DNA of 64,000 bases from Paraphaeosphaeria minitans (GCA_015832175.1 WJXW01000013.1:248001-312000); one strand, 5' to 3'; numbered from the stretch's first letter, positions 21,958-34,922 are shown. The notes: generated by a model not told the origin, from the letters alone. Numbers and translations are program-made.

Positions 21958-23619
21958 CGTGGGGTTCGCCGAGTCAACTGCTGATGCTGCTGCTGGTGGT
22001 CGTCGAGCGCGCAGCTGGTGGCATTTTGGATATTGCGACGCGGCCGGCCCGGTCACCGCTAGCGCCTGTGATTGGCCAACATCGCCACCCGCACAAGCCA
22101 CGGTTGCAAGAGAAGAACGTCGAAGGGAACAGACCTTCACCATCACCATCGACTCGACCACCGCGATAAGCCTATCTACGAAAGGTATACTATACAGTCT
22201 TCTGCCTCTTGTCCAACTAGCTCGGTCCTTCCCCGAATGTCCATGGTGAGCCCTGGTCCACATCGTTGCAGCTCTCTTCTATCCCGTACACCAAGCTTCT
22301 TCACTACCTCCGCGAGCCTCAGAACCTACCACTCCCTACCATTGCCCGCCGGTGCTATCGACTTCAGATTCGTTCTTCTCTGCACCGTCTTTTTGGAATG
22401 GTTCTCCGAGTTACTACCCCCTCCACATCATTGTGCCTCGAAAAAGTTTTTCATTACAACGCTTCGGATGCGGCCACCATCTTGAGCTTCAAGCTGGTGG
22501 GGCTCCTCGGTCGTAACGAAGAACTCGTACTGGCTCTCAGTCGGCATGTTTTCAGCGGTATTTAGTCTTTCGAGGTCTCATTCTCTGCGTTTCCAGCGTC
22601 TTTGAACTCATATCCATACTTATGGATAGTACACGCGAGACTCATTATAGAATCGCGCGTCTGATCCAGTCTTTCGGAAACTGGCTAAGCTCTTCTTTCT
22701 TCAATCCACACGAACCTCGTTCTGACTAACCACAAACCTTTCAGCAAACGGGTCTCTCGGCTACCCACAATAATAGAGGGGAAAACCCAGGCTACCGAGT
22801 GATTCGGCTATTCTCGTATAAGATGGACTCTTCAATCTTTTAGTAGTAGGAACGAGGCTGGCAATTCCAATGTTACAACCGGCAAGGCTGGACGTATGCG
22901 TTGCTAGCAGCAGTCAGCATTAAATCCTATCCCACATCCTCAGACTTGTTCGAAAAACCTCCACTCCAGCACAGAGTCCAGTGGAGTCCGATAAACGTCA
23001 AGTAGGAATATCAGCCTGGACGCGACACACTATTTCGAATTCACCAGCTTTGCAGCTTCTCGCGACCCTCGACTGAAAGTTTCGAAACGTCAGTCAACGT
23101 CAGTCAATTTTCCGCCTTTCGTGAACCGGAAAGATGCCCAGCATCCGCAGCAAAAAGAGCAGGAATGTCCGACTACATCTAGGTATTGCAGGGTACCTAC
23201 ATCAGCCCATCATGGGACTTACCGACACGACGTGCTCAGTAAGCAAGGCTAGGTTTCTCAGGTTGTGATAAAAGGGCAATCCACCACGCCGAACAGCCCG
23301 GCGAAGAATTTAGAATAAGCAGCGAATTGAACATTCATATGCAGCCTGAGAATGCGCATACAGTGCAGCAGCATGAGAGCAAGAAAAGGAAGTCGAAGCT
23401 CCCCAGCGACCACAGTCAAGTCACGTGGCGTGATTAAGCCCGCGGGCTGGGTGGAAACCCGAATGGCAGTAACGATTCACTTACTTTACAGGCGACGCAA
23501 ACAAAAAGTGCACTTCATAAACTGCTCTGGATATCTATGATTCCTTTCTCGCCCACGATTCACTATAGGACCAGGCCTGCCATCTTAACGCCACCGGACC
23601 TATATATCGCAACAATTCC
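21958..23619. other. Promoter/UTR interval of spf1 and 3' flank of the GlnRS gene
   Basis: 1.66 kb without a recognisable gene. The first 300 bp are an open extension of the spf1 frame but read as non-conserved peptide. Nothing else was identified. Confidence 0.5.
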
Positions 23620-25653
23620 TTATTTCGCCTTGTCCTCCCTCAAAGTAACGATCTGGTTCAGAACAATCTTGTCTTCCGTGGAATCGACATCAACACAAAA
23701 GTATGCAGTACGCAGGGCCTGGAAGCGGATAAGATCGTCCGACGACCCGCTCGGGTTCAGTGTGTGCTCCTTGAGAAGACCCTTGATGCCAGCTTCGATG
23801 ACGGCGTTCTTGAAGATGACCTCGGAATCTGGGTTCAAGTCATCAGCCCAGCCACCGGTCTTCCAGTCAAGCGCATTGGGCGATTCCGATTTGAAGAGAG
23901 AGTTGTACTGGCGAGCCTTCACAGGGACAGCTGTGGCAGCATCCACCCACTGGATGTATGTCTTAGGCTTCTCGCCAGTCGCCTTGACAGCCTTGATTTC
24001 TGTGACCTTGCCGTTCTCGTCCTTTGAGTAAGATGTCGCGCGGATAGGGAAGGGCACGTTGTAAAGACCAACAACCTTGTTGGGTGCGAGACGGAAGTAG
24101 TTGGGGTCATCTTCTTCTCGGAAATCAGTGCGGTCAATGTACGCCTCCTTTCCGAGCTTGACCTTTCGTTCTCCAGGGATAGTGCCCTTCGGGTCATATG
24201 GTACGGTGATCTCCTGGTCGTCGTCTGCTGCGAAGTCCTCGATGACAACTTTGACGGGGTCTAGTACAAGCATCTGGCGAGCAACAGTGCGCTCAAGGTG
24301 TTTTCGGATGGAAGACTCTAACCGCGGGGGCTGGATCTCAGTGAGTGCATCGTTTACGCCGAGTTCCTCAACGAAGTTCAACAACGCTTTGGCTGGTATG
24401 CCGCGACGACGGAGAGCGACGAGTGTATACAGGCGAGGGTCATCCCAGCCTCGGACCGAAGGAGGTATGGTCCTCTTCTCTATTGTGCCATCTGCGTTCT
24501 TCTTCTCTGCGGTTGTACCTTCAACGAGCGTCAAAATACGGCGCTTTGACAGAATTGTGCCTCCGAGGTTCAATCGCCCATACCTTGGCTTGTCAGTATC
24601 GCGCTTAAATTCCTGTATCGTCTACTCACTCTCTTTGCATGGGTCCCTTTTCTTCCGATTTGGGAGTTTTCATGTCCAGTTGCTCCAACAGCCAGTCGTA
24701 CGAAATGCGCGACTGCTGGAACTCGGTTGTGCATAGCGAGTGTGTAATACCCTCCAGCGCATCACAGATGCAGTGTGTGAAGTCGTACGTGGGGTAGATT
24801 CTCCACTTATCACCAGTCCGGTGGTGGTGGTTCTTCTCAATCACTCGGTAGGCTGGCAGATCCCACATCTGAGGGTTGCCCTCGTTGGGGTCTGTAAGAC
24901 TCTGCTTCATGCGCAGATATGCCTCTCCAGCCTTGTATTTTCCATCGCGCATAGCTCGGAACTCAGCCATGCTTTCGGCAATTGGTCGTGTGCGGTGCTC
25001 GCACGCAAATCGAGCGCCGCGGTTATCGGGTCCACCGCGCTGCATGTTGACTTCCTCTCCTGCACTATTTGTTGGCATTGCGTCATAATATATGGTGGAA
25101 ACGACTTACTTGAGCAATGGCATACATAAGCCCCGTCCTTCTCGATCAGCTGCTCCGCCAATTCATACAGCTTGTCGAAGTTGTCGCTGCTGTAGGTGAT
25201 CTTGAACGGCTCGAAGCCCAGCCATTTAATGATTTCCAGAATGCTTGTGAAATACTTCTCTTCCTCCTTCTCGGGATTTGTATCGTCGTATCTGAGGAAG
25301 CAAACACCCTTATGGTGGCGCGCAAAACCAAAGTTGACGGCGATGGCTTTGCAATGACCAATGTGGAGGTAGCCGTTGGGCTCCGGCGGGAACCGTGATC
25401 TGACGTCCTTCGCGGGCTTCTCTTCGTAGACACGCTTTAGCCAGCCCTCGGAGAAGACGTTGGCAGGCTCGGCGTTCGCAAGCTTCTTCTCTGCAGGTTT
25501 CGAGGGTTCTTTCGGTCGGAGGGCATGTTCCGCCTTCTTGGCCTTTGCGGCGGCTTTCTTTGCTGCCTTTTCGAGGGCACGCTTTGAGGGGCCCTTCTCC
25601 TCAGCGCCTTCAGCAGGAGGCGCGGTTGCGGTCGCTTCGGTGGGTTCTGCCAT
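23620..25653 (-). CDS. gln4: Cytosolic glutaminyl-tRNA synthetase
   Basis: Exons 25653-25110, 25059-24630 and 24583-23620 give 645 residues; all junction phases agree and both joins restore conserved sequence ([13 protein letters not shown] and [11 protein letters not shown]). It is a class I synthetase: the HIGH signature is in [11 protein letters not shown] (residues 97-100) and the KMSKS-equivalent is ILSKRR (336-340). The stretch [20 protein letters not shown] distinguishes GlnRS from cytosolic GluRS. The C-terminal half is the beta-barrel anticodon-binding domain ([18 protein letters not shown]). It charges tRNA-Gln with glutamine. Residues 1-60 are a Lys/Ala-rich tail, and the ~200-residue N-terminal domain present in yeast Gln4 is not encoded here. 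A probable 5'-UTR intron ends 2 nt before the ATG. Confidence 0.95.
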
Positions 25654-25655
25654 AT

Positions 25656-25747
25656 CTGCGGAATGTTAGCAACTCAAGAACAAGCGGGGTAGCATGACCT
25701 CAATACTACTCATGTATGAGATCATGGGAAGGAGGAAAGAAGCTTAC
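25656..25747 (-). other. Probable 5'-UTR intron of the GlnRS gene
   Basis: Reading the minus strand, donor CAA/GTAAGC at 25747, a branch-like GCTAAC, and acceptor CCGCAG at 25656 lie immediately before the start ATG. All three signals match the coding introns of this window. It needs transcript evidence. Confidence 0.6.
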
Positions 25748-26491
25748 TTGCTACGCTCCTCGTAAACAAGACAGAAACTTTGAACTCGTTGTTCTTGGAG
25801 GAAGCTATGTTGAGAGCGCGTCTGGAGCTTTTTGGAGGGGTAGGTAGGCGCGATTGACTCACACGCCACACACCTGATCGATTGCACCGCCACACATGGC
25901 GGGACGCTCTTTCCCGCTTCAACCTCCGACCGCTTCGCGCATCATGCCCGTTTTCGCTTTCACTCAACAAGGAGAAAAATTATCATCATCTTATCTTGAT
26001 GCGTACGAACGGACTTATAACACTGCCATCAAACTTAAAGTCAATCTCTCAGTGCGACCGCGCCGGCGCTTCTTCGACCTCCAAGCATCTTGGATTGACT
26101 CACCATCCCATGTACATGGGCTGATGTGAACATAGTAACGCGCGACAGTCTCGAGGCCACCGATCCACATGACTCCTTCACATTTGCAGCATTGTATACG
26201 AAAGAATTTACAGCTCGACGTTGATTGTCGATACCTTTCAACCCTCCACCCAAAAAGTGAACGCCTTCACCTTGCACCTCGCACTTCGCATAATTTTTCT
26301 TCTTAACCTCTATGCCCCTAGATAATTACGTTCTCCTGCGAAAGATACTGTGGCTAGCTCAAAGCAAAAGCGTGTACTAGCTGATCGTCGCACATATACA
26401 TCAGTGGTCAACTATCGCAACGAGAGCGAAGCGATATGCATTATTGATCTACTCGAACAGCCTCCTCATCCTATGTCACACCCCCACAATG
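25748..26491. other. Upstream region of the GlnRS gene / 3' flank of the channel gene
   Basis: No gene was recognised. ORFs here (25882-26277 on either strand) are short and resemble nothing known. Confidence 0.5.
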
Positions 26492-29467
26492 TCAAGCCCG
26501 ACCCGGCGCCCCATCATCCGCACCACCTCCAGCCTCACCCAGCTCCCCACCCTTCCCACCCTCCCTATCCTCCCCATCGCCCGTCCACCCAATCACCCTC
26601 CCATTCCCATCCTCATCCGTCCCTTCCTCCTTCATTTCTAACCCTCGCCTCCCCTTCGCCCCATACGGCTTCTTCGCCAACCTTATCAAACTCTCACACA
26701 GCCTCTCAAGCAACCACTCACTCTCACTCAACCCGCTCATCAACGGACTATCCGGCCCAATCCAATCCCACTCGACGAGCCCCTCCTCATCCTCCTCGCT
26801 CTCGTCGCCCCGATACTCAGTTTTGTTGCCCGTGAGGCGGATCAGGCGGACGAAGTCGATCCATTCTTCGAAGGTGTAGCGTTTGGGCTTAGGCATGTGC
26901 CTGCCAGGAAAGGGGGGTCAGCTTGTCTACATGAAAAGGATGGATGGGGGAGCGCACATGTCAGCGGTTACGCGCTTGATGCTGAGGGCGAGGTGGTGCG
27001 CGACAGCCTTGGGGCTTGGGAACTTCCCGAGCGCATCTTCATCCGCATCATCCGCGAGGCCGGGCAGCGTCGGCGCGACAGCAGCGTTGTCGGGCTGCGC
27101 GGGGGACGGCGAGGCCTGCGCCTCCACAGCGGATATGTCACCAGTCTGGGCATCCCAGGTTGGGTTCTCGTCGACGGGTTGATCAGGATCATCCAGCGCA
27201 AACCCCCTTTTCACTCTCTTCCTCGCTTTCCCATCCGCGATCCTTTTCTGCAGCCACTGCACTAGTCTTAACAGCGAAGGATGCTTGCCGAGGAAAGTGC
27301 GCCATATGCCCTGTTTGGGGAGGACGGTGAAGTCGGCGAGTTTGTCGCTCCAGCGGTGGAATTTGTAGACGACTGTGTCGCCGAGGTCGGAGACGAGGAT
27401 GGTCATTGTGGGGACGGCGATGAGGCTCCAGATGACGAAGAAGCAGCGGCCGGCGCTGGACTTGGGTGCTAGGTCGCCTTTGAAGATGTGAGTATGAGGT
27501 CGACATGTTCCCGTTTTTGGGAAACGTACCGTAGCCGATGGTCAATAGGGAAATATAGCAGAAGTAAAGGGCTTGGAAATAGGTCATGCCTTGAGTTTTC
27601 TTTTCCGCCTGGGTCAGAGTTAGTGCTTGCGCAGGACAAAAAGTGTGTGCGTCTGCCTCCGACTTGCCTGCCAAAACACAACAGCACCAACGCACCACAA
27701 GATCCCAAATGCGAACGTCGAAAATAGCAGCGCTAGCCACTGCCTGTACTTCTTCGACTTTTTTTGAATACCCCTCATCGCAAGGAACCGATCCTTCTCT
27801 TCTTTCAGCAGAACCATTCGATGTTTCTTATTCCTCCCAGACGTGAGCGCGTTCGGCAGTGGTGCGAAAGTAGTAGCCCTCCTAACTACGTTCCCTATAA
27901 CGGTATGCATCACCCGCGGCTCGGTAGGAGCACTGATCGTAGGACGCTCTTTCCCCTTGAGTGAGCGTCTTCGCAAAACGTGACCCTCGGCGTGTTCGCG
28001 CTGACGGAGGTCGAAGGAAGTGGTAACGCTGCGATCGACAGTCCTCTGCCGCATGCGGTCGGTATGCTTCATGACGATATTTTCCTCGCCCAGCTCACGC
28101 ATAAATTTATATATGGAGCTCACAATCAAAGCCAACGTAATGATGCCACCGACGGAGAAGGGGAACACGATGCCTCTCCCGAGGTCTGTGGTAGGGTAGA
28201 AGTCTCCGAAGCCGACAGTCAAGACCGTCACGTCGCAGAAGTACAGGGAATCGGCGTATCCCCAGCCTTGCCCAGCATCGTCTTCAATTTTCATAAACGC
28301 TGCTGCCCCTCCACCAAGCCAGATGAAGAATAGCATTGTCTGGAGGATAAGCGTGCGCTGGGAATCGGAAAGGGCGAAGTTGTCGGGGTAGTGGCCGAGA
28401 AAGAACCCGAGCATGTTGACCATCAATAGCATGGAGCAAAGGAAATAGAAGGAGGCTGCGGCGACAGCATACCAGAAACCTTGGGTATATGATTGGTAGG
28501 GGCGATTAGGCGGAGCGTAGATTTCCATGCTCACTGTTATCCCAACGAGAAATCCAGTCGAGAGGTACCAGAGAAGTATGGTTGCCGGTAATGCGACGAT
28601 ATATCGGATGGTTTGGGTGAAGTTGAAGAGGAGGAAAACATTCCCTAGGAAACCACAGATGAGAGAGCCAACATTGAAGTAGTAGCACCTGCATACACGT
28701 CAGCATTCTTTTCAGTGTTCATGCACGTTTCGTTTGTTTGTAGGGCATTTATGTAATACCACCCATAAATGGACACGAGATGAAGTCCTATAGCTAGCGC
28801 TGCTCGCCACTCACCATCTTGGGTCGGCAAAGGGCTTGCCTTCCAGCTCCGCGACGAATTGACTGGCAATATACACATCCATACGCCATGGAGTGACAAG
28901 CGCAACGAGCGACGAGATGTTGGCTAGCGGTCCAAGGGTAGCAGCTAGCAAAGGAATTCCAGTGGATGCGAACCACCAGTCGCTGCGAGAGTATTAGCAC
29001 CTTGCATAATTTCGGCGAAGAAGAGCAGAGAGAACTCAACACCGTAGGCAAGCAAAGCTCAATCCAAAACTCAAAAAACGCCTCTATCATGTTCTCTTCA
29101 ATACGAAACCTCAATAGAAAATTGCACCTGGCACTATCGCCACATCTGTTGCAGTCGGGAATGGTGTGATAGTATAGAACGATGTACAGGTGACAATTGC
29201 ATTCAAAGTCGGCATGGTCCTTTCGATATTCAATCAACATATAGAGCACCATTCGCATGCGACTTAAAAATCCACGCACCTCTTTTCGCCCTGTTCATTC
29301 TTCTTCCAAAACATCAGCCCGCTCCTCTTTCGCGCAAGCGGATCTTGCACCTCCTCTTCGGTCTTCTCGACTTGCTCTTCACTGCGCCGAATTGTCTCGC
29401 CATCTAAAACTCGCGGCTGCTCGGTTGCAGATGAACCGGGTGGGGTTTTTACAGATACAGAGGTCAT
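26492..29467 (-). CDS. TOK1-type outward-rectifying potassium channel (two pores)
   Basis: Six exons give 794 residues: 29467-29280, 28982-28815, 28688-27668, 27608-27530, 27477-26958 and 26900-26492. Every phase agrees. The first intron is long (297 nt) and joins GEK to SDWWFASTG, the usual beginning of the first membrane helix. Intron 3 is of GC-AG type (CAG/GCAAGT...CCCAG). Selectivity filters are TVGFGD (276-281) and TIGYGD (482-487), the second assembled across intron 4. Hydrophobic segments before, between and after the pores agree with the eight-helix TOK layout. Such plasma-membrane channels pass K+ outward on depolarisation. Residues 1-55 and the acidic, Gly-rich tail are cytosolic. 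The intracellular loop between the pores contains basic stretches such as LRRRSLKGK. Confidence 0.92.
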
Positions 29468-30250
29468 TGTTGGGCTGCGAAGATCTGATTGGCTCTCGCT
29501 GTATTATCGGCGTCTTGGAGTCATGATCCGGTAGTGTGACCTCGGGCTTTCCTATGTACTGTTCATGAAAGTGTACAGAGCAGAGAAAAAGAATAAGTGG
29601 CTCGTTGAGGTAGATGAACGGCGATCAGTGCGATTAGGAGAGAGAACGCAAGATCAAGTGCGGGTGCGGGTGCGGGTGCTGAGTAACTGCGCTAGAAAGA
29701 TATAAAGGATGACTAGGAATATGGAGGCGGACATGGGGTGCATGTCAAAAACCTAACCAAGGTCGAGGTCAGATCATGGCCCTAAGGACTTGAGTCCAGA
29801 AGAGCACATGTTGGATTCGGAATCACCGGGTTACGTCGCCGGAGTCTCGCCTCGTGACCTCGCATCTTGCGTCACCACGGAATGCTACTAAGCTTTTACA
29901 AGCTTTGGTACCCGATTGGACACCATTGCACATTGTTCATCGTAAAATGGTATGACTGCTCCAAAGTCACGAGATCATTCGAATTCCAGCCTGCATGGCG
30001 GAAGGGTGTACATCTAAACATCTAGGGAGTATATACAAGAATCAGGCTGCAATCAAATCGCAATCTTGTCCAAGCTACTCACAACTATTTCTCGTGTTGC
30101 TACAGAATATGCTGCACGCATGTAGGTGCAGCGCGTGGCTGTCGTTTTTCGTTTATTTTTGAATCGTCATCCTGGAAGCCAAGCAGCAGTCCGTATCCAG
30201 GCGTGCTTGTTCCTCTTCTCTCCGTGTAATTCTTTTTATCAAACGCAAGT
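29468..30250. other. Intergenic space with a short GGGTGC microsatellite
   Basis: No gene was recognised. A (GTGCGG)n run of about four units lies at 29658-29680. The interval covers the channel promoter and the 3' end of the ETF-alpha gene. Confidence 0.5.
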
Positions 30251-31401
30251 CTATTGCGATTTGAGCTTCTCGGTGAGCTCCGGGACCTTGTCGAACAGAT
30301 CGCCAACCAGGCCGACATCGGCTACCTGAAAGATGGGCGCATCGCCGTCCTTGTTGATAGCGGCAATGACCTTGCTGTCCTTCATACCGGCCAAATGCTG
30401 GATGGCACCTGATATACCCGCGCAGAGGTAGAGCTTCGGCGCAACGTTCTTGCCCGTCTGTCCGACCTGCAGGCTGTTGTCGGCGAAGCCGCTGTCGACG
30501 GCAGCACGGGAAGCTCCAATGGCAGCGCCAAGTGCATCTGCCAGCGGGGGCATGAGGCGGTCGAATTCCTCCTTGGACCTGAGACCACGGCCGCCGGACA
30601 CCACCTTCTCGGCCGAACCAAGATCGGGCCTGTCTGACTTGGCCAGGTCTTCGGATACCCATTCCGAAGTGCTCTCAGCCTTGGAGTCTACGCCCTCTTC
30701 AACGGCAGCGGATCCGCCTTCAAGCTCGGGAGCGGGGAACGCGGTGCCGCGGACGGTGATGACTTTCTGTGAGTCGGACGACTGAACGGTAAGGATGGCA
30801 TTGCCTGCGTAGATGGGACGCACAAATGCTGCGACACGAGTCAGAACAGGCGGTTGTTGCAGTGATTACCCCCACTTACTGTCTTCACTTTCAATCGCGG
30901 TGATATCCGAAATAGCCTGCACATCGAGAAGCGCGGCAACGCGAGGTAGCAGGTTCTTGCCGAACGCTGAGTGTCCGGCCAGGATGTGCGTGAATGCTCC
31001 CTTCTTGATGTTCTCGACGAGCAGCGGAGCGTAGTTCTCGGGCAGACCCTGTTACCACCATCAGCAAAGTCGCACTTGGAAACAAAGTCCAGACATACCT
31101 TTTCGTACGCGCCGTTCTCGACGTATATAATCTTGTCGATACCCTTCACCTTGGCGGCCTCGTCCGCCACCGACTGAACCCCACTTCCGGCGACAAAGGC
31201 CGTTATCGAGCCACCGAGCTTGGTTCCGGCTGTGATGGCTGAGAGCGATGCAGGGTTGAGCTTTCCATCTCTTTGCTCGAGAATCGCCAGAGTCGAAAGT
31301 AGCCGGGCGAGGGCAGAGTACTGGGGAACTGTGACGGGTTGCGACAGACGGAGCTGGGCGCGCGCCTGGCCGAGGGCGGATTTGCGGGCGACTGAGAACA
31401 T
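30251..31401 (-). CDS. Electron transfer flavoprotein alpha subunit, mitochondrial
   Basis: Exons 31401-31099, 31048-30880 and 30828-30251 give 349 residues, the normal size. The introns are 50 and 51 nt with GTATGT and GTAAGT donors. An Arg-rich, acid-free N-terminus ([20 protein letters not shown]) is a mitochondrial presequence. The C-terminal FAD domain shows SGGRGL, and the ETF-alpha signature [19 protein letters not shown] is followed by [16 protein letters not shown]. With the beta subunit it carries electrons from acyl-CoA and other dehydrogenases to ETF:ubiquinone oxidoreductase. An in-frame TTG four codons upstream is not a credible start. The gene is divergent from the SWI3-like gene, with 466 bp between start codons. 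Confidence 0.95.
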
Positions 31402-31867
31402 GGCGGGCCTCAATAGCAGCAGCTATACAATCAAAAGAAGGAATCCGGCGTGCAAAGCGACGTTGTGGACGCAGACGCAGGAAAGACGCAAGATGGTGGC
31501 CAGCGTCGGAAGGTCGAGACGAGCACCTCGGCCTGGCCTGCTGCATACTAGAGACGAGAGAGGACTAGACTAGACCACATAGATAGACTAGGTAGCATGG
31601 GGCAGCGCGGCGGCCAAGAACAGCACGTGACCAAAGGCGGTGCTGCGTCCGCTGGCTAAGCGGAAAAGTATCGCGTCGACTCGCGACGGCCACCACCAGA
31701 GCGCATCATCCCAACAAACCCCACACTCATTACCAAATCTCCCCGTCGCGCTCTCGATCGCCTCCACATCCGGTGCACAGCTTTCGCACCGTCCGTCGCG
31801 ACTTGCGCCCGCCCTGTCCGCTGCCATCCAGCCGCCCCGACGTGCAGCGCAGACCGTTGAAGGAGCT
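31402..31867. promoter_or_regulatory. Shared divergent promoter, ETF-alpha / SWI3-like
   Basis: 466 bp between two ATGs on opposite strands must hold both promoters and 5' UTRs. No specific operator was recognised. Confidence 0.5.
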
Positions 31868-34265
31868 ATGGCCGACGACGCGACTTCCACTCCCACTGCG
31901 GCCCAGGACGTTGCAGCTGAGACCGCACAGGCGCAATCGCACGCCCAAGATGACCAAGGTACGTCTTCGTGAAATGGTGCCCTGCTTTCACCCTTCTGCT
32001 GCCATCGCCCGCGGCGCTCCCTGAACGCCAGCCATGGACATGGATTTCTTCAACTTGGTCAATTTCCCCTCCCCCTCCGACAGCTATGATATCTACGATG
32101 GCAAGACTTCGCCTGGCAGTAGTCTCGGTCGGCTAAGTCCCTTCTTTGTAGACACCTCGATGGCGGACGACTCGGCCACCAAGGATGCATCGCGTGAACC
32201 CTCGACGACGACGCCCGCACCCGCCTCCGACAACCCCATCGATGCGCCAGACGGGCCCAGACCCGAGGCTGAGGATGCCGACGGCCAGGACGACGAAGAA
32301 ATGGGCGGTGTTGAGGATGCAAAGAAAGAGAAGGACGGAGCAGCTGCAGACCCCGATGCGCAGGCAACTGCAGACCTGCAAGCCACCGCGCGCTCACACC
32401 TCGTCGCCCAGACATATGCAACCATCATCCCCAGCTACGCGACATGGTTCGACATGCGCTACATCGACCGCCGCGAGAGCAAGGCCTTGCCAGAGTTCTT
32501 CAATGGCCGCAATCGCAGCAAAACGCCGGCCGTGTATCGCGATTACCGCGATTTCATGATCAACACATACCGCCTGAACCCTGATGAGTACCTTACTGTC
32601 ACAGCCTGCCGCCGCAACCTGGCAGGCGACGTGTGCGCCATCATGCGCGTGCATGCGTTCTTGGAGCAGTGGGGGTTGATCAACTACCAGGTAATGCGCA
32701 CACAGACGTTGCCAGTGGCCTCTTCTAATCAGACTTAGGTTGACCCGCAAGAGCGCCCCTCAAACATTGGTCCCCCGACCACAAGCCATTTCCGCCTTAC
32801 TGTCGATACCCCGCGAGGACTGCAAGCATTCCAGCCTGCGCCAAACTCCAAGCTCACCGAGGGAAAGCCTCATGCCGGCACCGAGCGCGCTGCCAGCCAA
32901 CAGCCCACTGCGCAGAGTGAGACCAAGACCCTAGTAGGCCGAAACATCTATGAGTCGAATGGAAAGGAAGTTTCTGCCGAGCCTGACAAGGCAGCAAATG
33001 GCGAAGGTGCAAGCAATGGTGCTGGTGGCTCGGTTGATCTGCAAAAGCTTGAGAAGGAGGCTCGGGAGCCTGCGAAGAAGGTCATCTGCCACTTCTGCGG
33101 AATTGACTGCAGCCGCCTTTACTACCACCACACCAAGACCTCAGATGTACCCGGTCGCCAGAACCGCGAAGAGCTTTGCCCAAGATGTGTGGTTGACAAG
33201 CACTACTCCAGGGGCCTCAACTCTGAAGATTTCGTCAAAGTTGACCGAGGAGACTACCCGCCTACACCTGATGTTGAAGATAACTGGACCCAGGAGGAGC
33301 TGCTGCTGTTGCTCGAAGGCCTGGAGATGTGCGACGATGACTGGAATGGCGTCGCTGATCATGTCATGACCAAGACACGTGAGCAGTGCGTGATGAAGTT
33401 CCTGCAACTGGAGATCGACAGCAAATACGCTGAGCCTGAAGGTACGCAGTCAGAAGGAGGTGCACCCTCAACCAAGTTCCTTCGCGATTTGGAATATCTC
33501 AAGGAGGGTCGTCTACCAATTTTCCATGGCGACAACCCTATCTTGAGTGTCGTCGGCTTCCTGGCAGGACTCGCGCCGGCCAACGTGTCAGAGGTTGCTG
33601 TGGCTGCCAACCGGAGTGTTGCACAGATGAGGAAAGATCTCAACGACAAGATCAACAACATCCAGCCTGGTTCAAGTGACAAGGGCAAAGAGAAGGCAAC
33701 CGAAGGTGAAGTCAAGAACGAAGACGCCATGGAAGTCGATACCGCACAGTCTGCTGAAGCAGACCGGGGCGTCATCAGTGCCGACCCGCGAGAGAGCAAT
33801 CCTCTTGCCACCCTTCCCTTTGCCCTCTCAGCTGCCCGCTCCGCAGCCCTCGCCTCGCACGAGGAACGCCACATTACGCGCCTCGTCTCCGGTGCCGTCA
33901 ACCTCCAGTCGCAGAAACTGCAGCTCAAGATGCAGCACTTCAACGACTTTGAGAAATTGCATGCGGCCGAGCGTCGCGACCTGCAGCGCCGCCGCCAGCA
34001 GCTCTTCATGGATCGGTTGAACTTCCAGCGACGAGTACGCGCTCTGGAAGAGGCAACCAAGAAGATCAACAGCACCCTCGGTGGACCTACCGGTCTACCA
34101 GGATCCGTCAGCCCTGAGGATGCGGTCAAGGCGCTTACCGATGCCATTGCGCTCTTTGGTGTTGGCAAGGGCGAGGAGGGCGTTGGCGTGAAGAGGGACA
34201 GCGTGGACGGCAGCGTGCAGCCCATCGCAGAAGGCGCCGAAGGGTTTGGCAAGCACGAGCTATAG
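31868..34265 (+). CDS. SWI3/RSC8-type chromatin-remodelling subunit (SWIRM-SANT)
   Basis: Exons 31868-31958, 32032-32690 and 32739-34265 give 758 residues; donors GTACGT and GTAATG, acceptors CCAG and TTAG. The N-terminal ~150 residues are acidic and disordered. A SWIRM domain spans about 153-255 ([45 protein letters not shown]). A ZZ-like zinc finger lies at about 367-408 ([15 protein letters not shown] and CPRC). A SANT domain follows at about 432-480 ([25 protein letters not shown]). The C-terminal part ([20 protein letters not shown]) is a leucine/charged coiled coil typical of dimerising Swi3/Rsc8/SMARCC. It acts in the nucleus as scaffold of SWI/SNF or RSC; which complex cannot be decided here. 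Exon 1 is short, so initiation at ATG 32034 in exon 2 is an alternative. Confidence 0.93.
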
Positions 34266-34922
34266 GATAGCATGCGAGGAGTTTCTGTGGTGTCGAGGGA
34301 GTGATTCTTCGACTTATGTCACGATGTATCTGGTCATTGGCACGTTGTGGCGTCACGGGCGTTTTTGGAAAGTCTAGTCTTGGCTTTGCGATATCAGACA
34401 GTCAGGCGGGCAGAACCTTGGCCATTTGGAACCAGAGGCCCTGCTGCGTAGTATTTTGATATCTGATACAGGTTTTAGTCATGTTGTTGCTCTTCGGCCT
34501 GTACCGTATGACCTGTTTGCATTCTCGGCACACCGCATGGGAAGCGGCAGCACGTCTGCTCGAACGCAGGCAGCTGGCTCTGGCGTGCATCTCTGGACTA
34601 AGTTTATTTGTTGGCATTGTTGATCCTTTCTTCGGCCCAGCAACGCGAAGCTTTAAGTGTTGGTCGTGTTATTCTCGCTCGCAAGCTCAACGCGTTCTGC
34701 CTTGGCAAGGATCTACTGGCGCTGTTATGACGTAGGTGCGCCAGTCCTCATGCTTTGCTTCGCTTCAAGGCCCAGCCCTGCACTCTTCCTTGTCTCTCCC
34801 CCATCACACGATCTCCTTAATCCGCGCAGCTGCATCTCCCTTGCTCATCTCCCACTTTGGATCGCTTTGCCCTGCGCTCAAAAACATCCCCAAAGCTTTA
34901 CACCCCAAGCTTAGCTACCGAC
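34266..34922. other. Intergenic space before the OM14-like gene
   Basis: No gene was seen. The last ~150 bp are pyrimidine-rich (CTTCCTTGTCTCTCCCCC), a common fungal core-promoter feature. Confidence 0.5.
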
